Below are positions 11,106-21,366 of a stretch of 64,000 nt of DNA, in pieces. The stretch covers positions 43,841,260 through 43,905,259 of the forward strand of contig NW_020954599.1 of the NCBI RefSeq assembly GCF_900497805.2, given 5' to 3'. How positions within the stretch are numbered: the stretch's first letter is position 1; each line of letters opens with the position of its first letter. The notes beneath the pieces are model-generated. The model was not told the origin of the DNA. It searched no databases and saw only the letters and a list, made by a program, of their open reading frames with translations. Position numbers and translations under genes: made by a program. The DNA comes from Vombatus ursinus (lineage: Eukaryota; Chordata; Mammalia; Diprotodontia; Vombatidae).

Positions 11106-11989
11106 TGTTTATTGCTATTATTATTACAATTACTACCCTGCCATTTCAAGCAAGGCAATTCAGCATGTTTTGCTATCTATAAGGTGAGGATAGATAATAA
11201 ATGTATAATTAAATCCTTTGGAAGATTATTGCAAGGTTCAAATTGAGGTTAAAAATCCTGGAATGAGAATGTTTGTAAACTCTCAATTGCTATATAAATG
11301 TGAGCAATTATTTCATGGGGGAAGGGTAGACTTCAAGAAATACCATAAGGGGAAACTATTTTTTTTCTTTTTCTCAAAGCCCAGTAATCACAAGGGTCCT
11401 TAAAATGTCAGCAAGTTGTCTTCACTTGATCAGAATCCTCAGGGAAGTCACCCTCAGTCCTGGTTACCCCAGGCAGCAGCAGCCAGGATATAATTAAACT
11501 CTGGACAATTCCCATGGTGATAGCTAAAGAGCCTTGCTCCTTCTGAAATATGATAAAGGAAGAGTCTTTTTTTATTTAAATTTTTTAAATGCTGTGTTTC
11601 CAGACAATGCTATGTTTAGCCAGAATAATTCCACAATCTAACTCCCCCAAAACCCAAAAAAATCACTGCAGTCTTAATAGAGAAACTGTTGTGAAAATAT
11701 TGTAAATGTAGCAAAATAGAAAACCCATCATCCACTCTGTCGAGTGTCTGACACATAATTGGTGCTTGACAAATATATATTGAGTTGTGATAGGTAGAAG
11801 ACTCAAATGATCAGATATATGTATGTCTCACCATGCAACAAACCCCAAAGTCAAGGCCAGGTCAAGGAGATGATGTGAAAGAGGAATCCTATTTATTACC
11901 TTACTTTCCTCTAGGGTTTTTAAGGTAAGTACTTCTCAATCCTAGAGTACTTAACTAATCCCAAAATGGTACAAAAGACCTGAGAGCTC
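11106..11989. other. Mostly unassigned
   Basis: Nothing coding is supported. At 11735-11795 there is an L2/MIR-type tail (gtgtctgacacataattgg, tgcttgacaaatatat). The 61-codon frame at 11218-11403 is not recognised. Confidence 0.4.
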
Positions 11990-12172
11990 ATTTTAGAGGC
12001 AGCTTGGTGGCAGAGTTAACTGGGCCTGGAGTAGTCATGTGTTCAAATCTCACCTTAGAAACTTACTAGATGTATGACTCTGGATAAGTCATTTAACCTC
12101 AATCTGCCTCAATTACCTCAACCATAAAATGAAAATCATAATAACACCTTCCTCAAAGTTATGAGAATCAAA
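11990..12172 (+). repeat. MIR/THER-like SINE, left part (continues at 18894-18930)
   Basis: ggcagcttggtggcagagtt, gtcatgtgttcaaatctcac, tgtatgactctggataagtc, gcctcaattacctcaacc, then ataacaccttcctcaaag. The tail cacagtaactggcacataat lies at 18895 after the L1, so this SINE is the older target. Confidence 0.8.
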
Positions 12173-12566
12173 TTAGATATTATTTTTAAAGTTCTTTTTT
12201 TAATTAATTAATAAATTTTTAGTTTTCAACATTCACTTTTATAACATTTTGAGTTCTAAATTTTTCGCTTTCTCTCTCCTCCCTTCTCCCCAAGATGGCA
12301 TGCGATCTGATCTAGCTATAATGTACCATCATATTAAATATATTTCCACATTAGTCATACTGTAAAAGAAGAATCAGAACAAAAGGGAAAAACCATGAGA
12401 AGGAAAATACAAAAAAAAAAAAAGAGAGAGAGAGAAAATAGTGTGAATAGTGTGATTCAATATTCATTCAGACTCCATAGTTCTTTCTCTGGATATGGAT
12501 AGCATTTTCCAATCATGAGCCTTCTGGAGTTGTCTTAGATTTTTACATTGCTTAGAAGAGCTAAGT

Positions 12567-15500
12567 CTATCCAAGTTGATCATCACACAATGCTGCTGTT
12601 ATTGTGTACAATGTTCTGGTTCTGCTTCCTTCACTCACCATCAGTTCATGTAAGTCTTTCCATGTTTGTCTGAAATCTGCCTGCTCATCATTTTTTATGG
12701 AACAATAGTATTCTATTACATACATGTACCGCAACTTGTTCAGCCATTCCCCAATTGACAAGCATCCCCTCAATGTCCAGTTCTTTGCCACCACAAAAAG
12801 GGGTGCTATAAATATTTTTGTATGTGTGGGACTTCTTGCTTTTTTAAAGATCTCTTTGGGATACAGATCTAGAAGTGGTCAAACGGTATGCACACTTTTA
12901 TAACCCTTTGGGCATAGTTCCAAATTGCTCACCAAAATGTTTGGATCAGTTCACAACTCCACCAAACATACATTAGTGTTCCAATTTTCCCACATCTTCT
13001 CCAACATTTATCATTTTCCTATTTTGTCATGTTAGCTAATCTGATAGATGTGTACCTCAGAGTTGTTTTAGTTTGCACTTTTCTAATCAATAGTGATTTA
13101 TAGCATGTTTTTATATGACAATAGATAGCTTTAATTTCTTCCTCTGAAAACTACTTGTTTATATCCTTTGACAATTTATCAATTGGGAAATGACTTAGAT
13201 TCTTATAAATTTGACTCAGTTCTCTCTATATTTTAGAAATGAGGCCTTTATGAGAGACACTGGCTGTAAAAATTATTTCCCAGCTTTCTGCTTCCCTTCT
13301 AATCTTGGATTTTGTTTGGAGAAAAACTTTTTTTTTAATTTAATGTAATCAAAATTATCCATTTTGCATTTCATAATGTTCTCTGTATCTTGTTTGGTCA
13401 TAAATTTTTCCTTTCTCCATAGGTCTTATAGGTAAACTATTCCCTGCTTTCCTAATTTGCTTATAGTATCACCTTTTATGTCTAAATTGTGTACCCATTT
13501 TGACCTTATCTTGGTATACAGTGTAAGATGTTGGTCTATGCCTAGTTTCTGTTGTACTATTTTCCAGTCTTCCCAGCAGTTTTTGTCAAATAGATAAATA
13601 AATTTCTTATCCCAGAAACTGGAGTCTTTGGGGTTATCAACTACTATAGTCATTGACTACTGCGTCTTATGTACCTAATCTAGTCCACTGATCCACTACT
13701 CTTACTTTTAGCCAGAACCAAACAGTTTTTATGACTATTGCTTTATAATAAAGTTTTAGATCTGATACAGCTAGGCTAGCTTCCCTTGTATTTCTTTTGA
13801 TGTTCCAGACATTTTGTTCTTCTAGATGAATTTTGTTATGATTTTATCTAACTCTACAAAATGCTTTTTTGGTAGTTTGATTGATATGGCACTGAATAAG
13901 TAAATTAATTTAGTTAGAGTTGTCATTTTATTATATTATGTTGGCTTACTCATGAAAAATTGATATTTTTCCAATTATTTAGATCTGACTTTATTTGTGT
14001 GAAAAGTGTTTTGTAACTGTGTTTATATAGTTCCTGGGTTTGTTTTGGCAGGTAGACCTCCAAATATTTTATATTGTCTACAGTTACTCTAAATGGAATT
14101 TATCTTTCTATCTCTTCCTGCTGGGTTGTGCTAGTAATATATAGAAATGCCAATGTTTTATGTGGGTTTCTTTTATATCCTGCAACTTTACTAAAGTTGT
14201 TAATTATTTCAAGTAGTTTTTTAATTGATTCTCTAGGATTTTCTAAATATGCCATCATGTCATCTGCAAAGGATGATAGCTTTGTTTCCTCATTGCCTAT
14301 TCTAATTCCTTCCGTTTCTTTTCCTTCTCTTATTGCTAAAGCTAACATTTCTAGTACAGTATTGAATAACAGTGGTGATAACGGACATCATTGCTTCACC
14401 CCTGATCTTATTGGAAATGCTTCTAGCTTATCCTCATTACATATATGATTGCTTATGGTTTTAAATAGATGCTATTTATCATTTTGAGGAAAACGCCATT
14501 TATTCCTATGCTCTTCTCAATTTTTAATAGGAAGGAGTGTTGTATTTTGTCAAAATCTTTTTCTGCATTTATTGAGATAATCAGGTGATTTCTGTTAATT
14601 TTGTTATTGATATGATCAATTATGTTGATAGTTATCTTAATAGTGAACCAGCCCTGCATTACTGATATAAATCCCACTTGGTCATAGTGTATTTTCCACT
14701 TGATAAGTTGCTGTAATCTCTTTGCTAACATTTTATTTAAATTTTTTGCTCTATGTTCATTGGGGAAATTTGTCTATAATTTTCTTGTACTGCTTTGACT
14801 CTTCCCAGTTTAGGTATCAGCATTATATTTATGTCAAAAAAGAATTTGGCAGGTCTCCTACCAAATAATTTATATAGTATTGGAATTAATTGTTCTTTAA
14901 ATGTTTGATAGAATTCACTTGTAAATCCATCTGGCCCTGGAGATTTTTTCTTAGGGAGTTCATTGATGACTCGTTCAATTTCTTTTTTTTTTTTGAAATG
15001 GTGTTATTTAAATATTTTATTTTCTCTTCTCTTAATCAGGGCAATTTATAATTTTACAAATATTCATCTGTTTCTCTTAGCTTGTCATATTTGTTGGCAA
15101 GCAGTTGGGCAAAATAGCTCCTAATTATTGTTTTAATTGCCTCTTCATTGGTGGTGAATTCACCCTTTTCATTTTTGATACTGGCAATTTGGTTTTCTAC
15201 TTTCTTTTTTTAAAATCAAATTAGCCAATGATTTATCTATTTTATTGATTTTTCATAAAACCAGTTCTTAGCTTTATTTATTAGTTTTCCTACTTTTTTG
15301 TGTTTTTCTTACTTTCAGAGTAATTAATCTCTCCTTTGATTTTCAGAATTTCTAATTTGGTTTTAAGTTGTGGAATTTTAACTTGTTCTTTTTCTAGCTA
15401 TTTTAGTTGCACACCCAGTTCATTGATCTCCTCTTTCTCTATTTTATTCATGTAAATGTTTAGAGATATAAATTTCTCCTAAGAACCACTTAGGCTGCAT

Positions 15501-16420
15501 CCCATAAGTTTTGTTATGTTGTCTCATTGTCAGTCTCTTGGATGAAGTTATTGATTGTTTCTATGATTTGTTGTTTGACCCACTCATTCTTTGGGATTAG
15601 ATTATTTTGTTTCCAATTCATTTTTAGTCTATCCTTTCATGGACCTTTATGACATGTAATTTTAATTATAGCATGATCTGAAAAGGATTCATTTAATATT
15701 TCTGCTTTCTGTATTGGATTGTGAGGATTTTATTCCCTAGTACATGGTCAATTTTTGTGTAGGTGCCATGTACCACTGAGAAAAAGGTATATTCCTTTCT
15801 ATCCCTATTCAATTTTCTCCAGAGGTCTATCATATCTAACTTTTTCTAAAAGTCTATTCATCTCCTTAACTTCTCTCTTGTTTATTTTGTGGTTATATTT
15901 ATATAGTTCTGAATGTGAAAGGTTGAGGTTCCCCACTAGTATAGTTTTGCTGTCTATTTCTTCCTTTAACTTCTCTAAGAATCCAGATGTTATACCACTT
16001 GTTGTATGTGTGATTAGTATTCATATCATTTCATTGTCTATTTCAGGGCTTCTCAAATGTTTTTCCACTCCTGACTCCTTCAGTGCTTTTAAAACTGTGA
16101 GCCATAGGGTAGTAACCCACAGTTTAAGAAACACAGGTCTATGTATGATACCTTTTAGCAGGATGCAGTTTCCTTCCACATCTCTTTTAATTAGATCTAT
16201 TTTTGCTTTTGCTTTGTCTGAGATCTAGATTGTCACACCTGCTTTTTTTTTTTACTTCAGCTGAAGCATAATATTTCCTACTCCAGCCTTTTACCTTTAC
16301 TCTATGTGTATCTCTCTGCTTCAAATGTGTTTCTTATAAACAACATATTATAGGATTTTGGTTTTTAATCCATTTCGCTATCTGCTCCTCTTTTATGGGA
16401 GAGTTCATCTCACACACATT
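12567..16420 (-). pseudogene. L1 copy B ORF2 (endonuclease-reverse transcriptase), broken
   Basis: ORF2p nicks target DNA and reverse-transcribes L1 RNA. On the minus strand the APE-type endonuclease starts near 16410 (text equivalent to N-S-P-I-K...IICC...ETHLK in L1). EN motifs run to about 15570. The RT domain includes [15 protein letters not shown] (14731-14453) and the catalytic-site region [16 protein letters not shown] (14348-14100). The C-terminus is VAKNWTLRGCLSIGEWLNKL and EYYCSIKNDE (12794-12567), the usual L1 end. Stops and shifts are spread throughout, and the MITE lies in the EN part. Confidence 0.85.
16044..16136. mobile_element. 93-bp hAT-like MITE inside L1 copy B
   Basis: Starts cagggcttctcaaatg and ends agtttaagaaacacag, imperfect inverted ends. 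The 8-bp flanks are gtctattt (16036-16043) and gtctatgt (16137-16144), a hAT-size target-site duplication. Removing it restores the L1 text seen in the related copy at 24670-24690. It has no coding capacity. Confidence 0.8.
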
Positions 16421-16429
16421 AACAGTTAT

Positions 16430-17050
16430 GATTACTAACTGTGTCTTTCCATCCTATTCTCCCCCCTCCCCATTTATGCTTTTCTCTCTCCTTTCTCCCT
16501 TTCCATCCTCACTAAAGTTTTGTTTTTCAACCACCACCTCCCTCAGTCTGCCCTCCCTTCTGTTAGCCCCCTCCCTTTTCTTCCCCTTTACCCTTACTAT
16601 TTCGTCCCTCCCTTCTATTCACCCTCTCCCTTTTTTTCCCTTTCCCCTCCAACTTCCCATAGGGTAAATTAGATTTCTATACCTAACTGATTATGTTATT
16701 CCCTCTTTGAACCAAATTTGATGAGAGTAAGGTTCAAACAATGCTCATCCCCCTCCCTTCTTTCCCTCTACTGTAATAGGTCCTTGTGCCTCTTCATGTA
16801 ATGTACCCTTTTCTGCCTCTTCCTTTCCTCTTCTCCCAGTACAAACTTTTTTTTCAACCTCTTAATGTTTTTAGTCATCACATCAAAGTCAACACACCCT
16901 CTGTCTATGTATACCTTTTCTAAATGTCATAATAAAGATACAATTCTCAAAAATTACAAGTATCATCTTCCCATGTAGGGATGTAAATACTTAAACTTTT
17001 TTTTCTTTCCTGTTTACCTTTTTAGGCTTCTATTGAGTCTTGTTTTTGAA
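16430..17050 (-). other. Long inter-ORF region of L1 copy B
   Basis: Pyrimidine-rich on plus (cctcccttct-type runs). It lies between the ORF1 end and the endonuclease start. It matches the 3' region of the HAL1 copies in order (a gggta...agatttctatac block, then a gttattccctc block, then gatgagagtaaggttca). Human L1 has a far shorter spacer here. Frames seen here on the plus strand are shadows. Confidence 0.7.
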
Positions 17051-18124
17051 GACTGAATTTTTTGTTCAGCTCTTTTTTTTTTCATCAGGAAAGTTTGCAA
17101 GTCCCCTATTTAATTGAATGTCCATCTCCTCCTCTGAAAGATTATGCTCAATTTTCATGGATAGATGATTCTTGGTTATAATCCAAGCTCCTTTGCCTTC
17201 TGGTATATCATATTCTAAACCCAATGCTTTAATGTAGCAGCTGTTAGATCCTGCATAATCCTGACTGTGCTTTTATGATATTTAAATTATTTCCTTCTAC
17301 CTGCTTGCAGTATTTTCTCCTTGACCTTATAATTTGGCTACAATATTCCTTGACTTTTTCATTTTGGGATCTCTTTTAGGAAGTGATTGTTGAATTCTTT
17401 TGATGATTATTTTACACTCCTAGGACCTCAGGGCTGTTTTTCTTAATACTTTCTTGAAAGATGTCCAGGCTATTTTTTTTTTTTTTGATCCTGACTTTCA
17501 GGTAGAACAACGCTTCTTAAATTACCTCTCCTGGATCTATTTTCCAGGTCAGTTGTTTATGCAATGAGGTATTTTACATCTTCTTCTATTTTTTTCATTT
17601 CTTTTTAAATTTTTGTTTTACTGATTCTTGATGACTCATAGAGTCATTAGCTTCTACTTGCCCAATTCTAATTTTTAAGGAATTGTTTTCTCCAGTTAGC
17701 TTTTGTGTCTCCTTTTCCATTTAACCAATTCTACTTTTTAAGGAATTCTCTTCAGTAAAATTTTCTACTTCCTTTTTCATTTGGCTAATTCTATTTTTTA
17801 AGGAGTTGTTTTTTTTTCAGTTTTTTTTTCCATTTTGCCAATTTTATTTTTAGATGAATTGTTTTCTTCAGTCAAATTTTGTCCTTCCTCTTCCAAGATG
17901 TTGACTCTTTCTTGCATACCTCTCATTTCTTTTCTCAATTTTTCTTCTACCTCTTTTATCTGACTTTTAAAATTCTTCTTGATCTCTTCCAATAAGGCTT
18001 TTTGGCCTTGAGACCAATTCATATTCCCCTTTGAGATTTCATATGTAGGTATATTGACAATATTGTCCTCTTCTGAGTTTATGTTTTGATCTTCCTTGTC
18101 CGCATAGAGACTGTCTATAGTCAA
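17050..18124 (-). pseudogene. L1 copy B ORF1, broken, with expanded coiled coil
   Basis: The N-terminus MTIDSLYADKEDQNINSEED at 18124 aligns with HAL1 ORF1 (ESFFGNKEDQNTQPEED). It is followed by KGNMNWSQGQKAL, an EVEEKLRKEMRGMQERVNIL coil and several near-repeats of a unit like LKNxIxQMxKExxxxTEENxS over 17665-17880. The RRM and C-terminal parts follow to about 17050, with stops. The coil carries more units than the HAL1 copies. Confidence 0.8.
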
Positions 18125-18868
18125 TGTTCATTTTTACTTTTTGTTCATCTTGTTTGCCTATTTCCTGCCTTTTAAAGATGAGCTCTCCTTCTGGGGCACA
18201 GGGGTCACTGTTCCAAGCTTCTTTTGCTGAAGGCCAGGGGCCTGGTCACTGGTTTTATGTGCTGGAGCCTCAGGTGCTGGCAGCTGGAGGCTGTAGGAGG
18301 CTGGTATTGATCTGTGGTCCTAGTGGTAGTGTCTGGTCTGTGCTGAGGCCAGGTGGGGTTTTTGTGCATTTCCCCAGGGCTACACTGAAGCAAATGGAGG
18401 TCTGGCCACTGGAGGATGCCTGCCCACCCTGGGCTACAGGGTGGAGGTCTACTACTGGAAGATTCCTTCCTGCCTGCTATGCTAGCCCAGGTGGTGGTTC
18501 TCTGAGCTGGAGTCTGCCAGTTCCCCTGGCTATGCTAAGGCACAAGGGGGGTGGGGGGGCTTCTGGTATCAGTGTTTGCCTGCACCACCACCCTGGGGCT
18601 CAGGATCTCCCAGTGGTTAGCTGAGGCTTTTTGCTGGCTTGCTAGGATGCTTCCTGTTCTGGAATGCACTCCCCTTTTATAGAAGTGAGATGGACCTTCT
18701 CACCAATCTTTCAATTTTCCTGAGCTAAAAGACTGCTCCATTCCATCTTTCTGCTGGTTCCTCTATTCCAGAATTTTTCCTGGGGTACTCCTTTCTGTTT
18801 GTTTGTTTGTTTGTTTGTTTTTTCAGAAGTTAATATGGGAGAGTGACAGCAATTTGCCACCTTGGCTC
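18125..18868 (-). promoter_or_regulatory. L1 copy B 5' UTR (internal promoter region, decayed)
   Basis: GC-richer than its surroundings, upstream of ORF1, as in L1 promoters. It is similar in order to 25750-26190 in copy C (ggcagctggaggct; gctaaaagactgct; ttcctggggta). A (TTTG)n run at 18797-18820 lies in it. Long frames here (for example 18124-18624 plus) are chance frames. Confidence 0.65.
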
Positions 18869-18893
18869 TTAGAAGTCCTAGTTTTAAATTCTT

Positions 18894-18930
18894 AACACAG
18901 TAACTGGCACATAATAGGTGAATGATGTAC
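18894..18930 (+). repeat. MIR/THER-like SINE, right part
   Basis: Tail of the SINE at 11990-12172: acacagtaactggcacataa, then taggtgaatga. Confidence 0.65.
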
Positions 18931-19800
18931 ATAGTAGGGGAATCCAATCCAGTAAAAACTGAGATCAGGGAGCGGGATTAACTGGTACAAGGAGCTATGA
19001 GTCTGGTAGGTGGCTAATGTGAGTCTATCCAGGTCTTCTGAATCCAAGTTAATTTCTTTTACCATTTACCCAATACCATACAGCTCAGATTGAGAAATTT
19101 TATCACGTTAAAGAAGTCAAAAAACTATGAAAAGAGCAGAAAATGTAAGTGAGAAAAGATTCTACTGGTAAGAGGGAAAAGAGGGAAAGAACAGAAAGTG
19201 GAATGGACCTTAGAAACATAAAGAGACATAATTAAAAATTCTTTCACCTGAAGGGAAAAACAATTCAACAGGAAATGTGCTTGATGTGGAGATATCTTTT
19301 TGTCACCCTGAAGCAAATACACATTATCTATCTCCTAGGTACAGCTCCAAAAGGGTCATTCAAAGGCTAGGTGCTTTCTTTTCAATTTTGTTTCTAGAAC
19401 CCAGAAATGAAATTCTCACAACTATATTCACATATGATTCTTTTTTTGAAAATGTTCATGCATACATACAGCTGTTAGTGTAGTGATGCTGAATGTATAA
19501 TAACTGCAAATTTGAGTTTGTTATTTTAAACCCAGTCCTTGCAAGTATATAATTAATATCTTTGAGCTATAAAATAACACAAATGTTCAAATGTAAATGG
19601 AAGAAAACAAGCTCTGTAGCCTATGTATAACTTTAAAAAAAAAAAAAAAAACTCCTGTGCCTGTGGTAGAAAAGCAAAAAGAAAAAAAAACATCAGGGAA
19701 TTGAGAGTGGGCATAGAATCACCACCAAGTTAACTTCACACTGAGTACAAGAGCAGGGCTGTCATTAAAACATGGAGGTCATTGTCACATGACCAGCATT
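18931..19800. other. Unassigned stretch
   Basis: No gene or clear repeat. Poly(A) run at about 19633-19650 and A-rich DNA at 19675-19690. Confidence 0.4.
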
Positions 19801-20040
19801 ATTGAGAGAGAATCAGCCTCAGAGCACAGAAGACTGAGGCTGAAACTCCACCTCTCACACAGAGTGGCTTTGTTGTATAACCTTGAGCCAGTTACTAAGC
19901 AACTCAGTGCTCTAGTAAACTGAGACTCCAAATTGCAGAAAAAGGTGCTCACTTGCTCTAGTAGAAGAAAATTCCTCTCTTGTGTGTCTCCTATGCCAAT
20001 GAAATCACAGATGCAGTCTTTTTTCCTATGCCCACAGGAA
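19800..20040 (+). repeat. MIR-family SINE, marsupial variant
   Basis: tataaccttgagccagttac, aactcagtgctctagtaaac, caaattgcagaaaaaggtgc and atgccaatgaaatcacagat follow a SINE layout also seen at 33640, 34655 and 42680. Confidence 0.65.
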
Positions 20041-20306
20041 ATAATTAAACAATATCCTCCATACTGGTTGCTGGCCTGATCAGACATAGCAAACTCCCTA
20101 TTTGAGAACACACAGAAAATACCTTGAATTTGGGCAAGTGAGTAAACCACCTACTTAATATCTGGGCTCTTCTCTGCCTCACATAGCAAGCTTAGGTTCT
20201 AAGCCTTGGATATAATTCTTAGGAATGACTGGAGAATAATAAAGAAATCAATATTCTCATTGTTTCCTGGAAGTATGTGATAAATGACTGTCCTTTGTCT
20301 TTATTT

Positions 20307-20571
20307 GGGGCAGCAAGGTGGTGCAGTGAATACAGTGTCAGGCCTGGAGACAAGTCAAGTCATCTCCTTGAATTCAAATCTGGCCTCAGACACTTACTAG
20401 TTGTGTAACACTGGCCAAGTCGCTCAAACCTGTGTGCCTCAGTTTCCCCATCTACAAAATGATCTTGAAAAAGAAATGGCAAACCTAGCCAGTATCTTTG
20501 CCAAGAAAACCCCACATGGAGTCATGAAGAGTAAAACAAGATTGAAAAATAACTGAACAACAATAGCTACA
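20307..20571 (+). mobile_element. MAR1-like SINE
   Basis: tRNA-like head ggggcagcaaggtggtgcag and B-box region gaattcaaatctggcctcag, then the long MAR1 body: ctacaaaatgatcttgaaaa, gaaatggcaaacctagccag, tctttgccaagaaaacccca, tggagtcatgaagag, and an end of the aactgaacaacaat type. It carries an extra segment near 20345-20370. Confidence 0.85.
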
Positions 20572-20589
20572 CTTTACTCACTATTCCTA

Positions 20590-20705
20590 TGAAGTGGTCC
20601 CCACTTCCCTTAATGTGTTTTTTCTTTACCTATTAGAATATAAACTTCTTGAGGGAAAGGACTGTTTTACTTATTTTTGTATCTCTAGTACCTAGCACTT
20701 AAATA
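20590..20705 (+). repeat. L2 3' tail fragment
   Basis: attagaatataaacttcttg, agggaaaggactgtttta and tatctctagtacctagcact match the last approximately 100 bases of L2. Confidence 0.6.
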
Positions 20706-21174
20706 ACAATTTTCCATTCATTTGGAAACGATGTTCTGTTACATCCATCTCTAGCAAAAGTGAGTTCAGCTTAATGTTAAATAAGACTTTTCATCCTTGA
20801 AAAAATTAGGTGAAATTATACATTAAGCTGGATATTAAAATAATTCATAAAGTGTATCTATTATTCATTTCTATGTATCAAAATGGTGAGATTATACAAA
20901 CAAGTTAACTGAGTTACAAATCAAATAGCAGCCAGAATAAAATTGAAAATGGTTTAACTACTCCATTAAGTCTTGAGTTTATTTAAAATAGTAGAAAATT
21001 TAATCAGCATTCTAAAAATTCATATTTTTTGAAAAAATTGTACATTACACTTAGATGTATACAAGATATTTGTATACCACACACAAAAATGTTATTCATT
21101 GGAATCCTAACCTACCTATTAAGTTTTCTAATGTAATTGACTTAATAGTGAAAGAATTGTTGGGATTCAAACAA
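20706..21174. other. AT-rich unassigned stretch
   Basis: No repeat family or frame recognised. Confidence 0.4.
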
Positions 21175-21217
21175 TCATAGGATTTGGAGCTAAATGAACC
21201 TTATGAATAGGGTAGTT
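21175..21217 (-). repeat. MIR-like SINE, left part (continues at 26603-26745)
   Basis: atcataggatttggagctaa, atgaaccttatgaat, then after the nest ccaagtccctcattttacat and atgaggaaattaaggc: antisense MIR text. It is the outermost and oldest layer of the nest. Confidence 0.6.
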
Positions 21218-21348
21218 TAGGAGTTGATAAACAATAGAATGAAGACCAAATCTGGGCAGCAACCTGTCGTCGTCGTCATTGTTGTTGTTAAATATGTAAA
21301 AATCATTCCTTGTTGGCAGAGACAAACATTGATGGTGATCCATATTTG
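21218..21348. mobile_element. hAT-type MITE, left part (continues at 26578-26602)
   Basis: The left end taggagttgataaacaatag pairs imperfectly with the right end ctatagtttgcctacccctg (26583-26602): 14 of 20 positions fit the usual CAGGGGTCGGCAAACTATAG end. The body includes attgttgttgttaaatatgt and gtaaaaatcattccttg. It was split by L1 copy C, which duplicated about 20 bp of it. No clear 8-bp duplication of its own survives. Confidence 0.65.
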
Positions 21349-21366
21349 TTTGACCCACTCATTCTT

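Larger units (their letters stand above)
12197..18868 (-). mobile_element. Nearly full-length L1 LINE (copy B)
   Basis: Minus-strand order: 5' end at 18868 (gagccaaggtggcaaattgc), 5' UTR to about 18125, ORF1 to about 17050, a C/T-rich (plus) inter-ORF region of about 600 bp, ORF2 from about 16410 to about 12560 and a 3' UTR ending in T-rich DNA at 12197. A diverged repeat of about 24 bp flanks it (12173-12196 and 18869-18893; both begin TTAGA and end TTCTT), consistent with a target-site duplication in the older SINE. Length is about 6.6 kb without the 93-bp MITE at 16044. Both ORFs contain many stops, so it is dead. Confidence 0.9.

Noticed and set aside
15755-16228. 157-codon plus-strand open frame
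   Set aside because: Antisense to L1 B endonuclease; a shadow frame that runs across the MITE.
16395-16667. Serine/leucine-rich 90-codon frame
   Set aside because: CT-rich L1 inter-ORF DNA read on the wrong strand.
18124-18624. 166-codon plus-strand open frame
   Set aside because: It lies antisense in the GC-richer L1 5' UTR; a chance frame.
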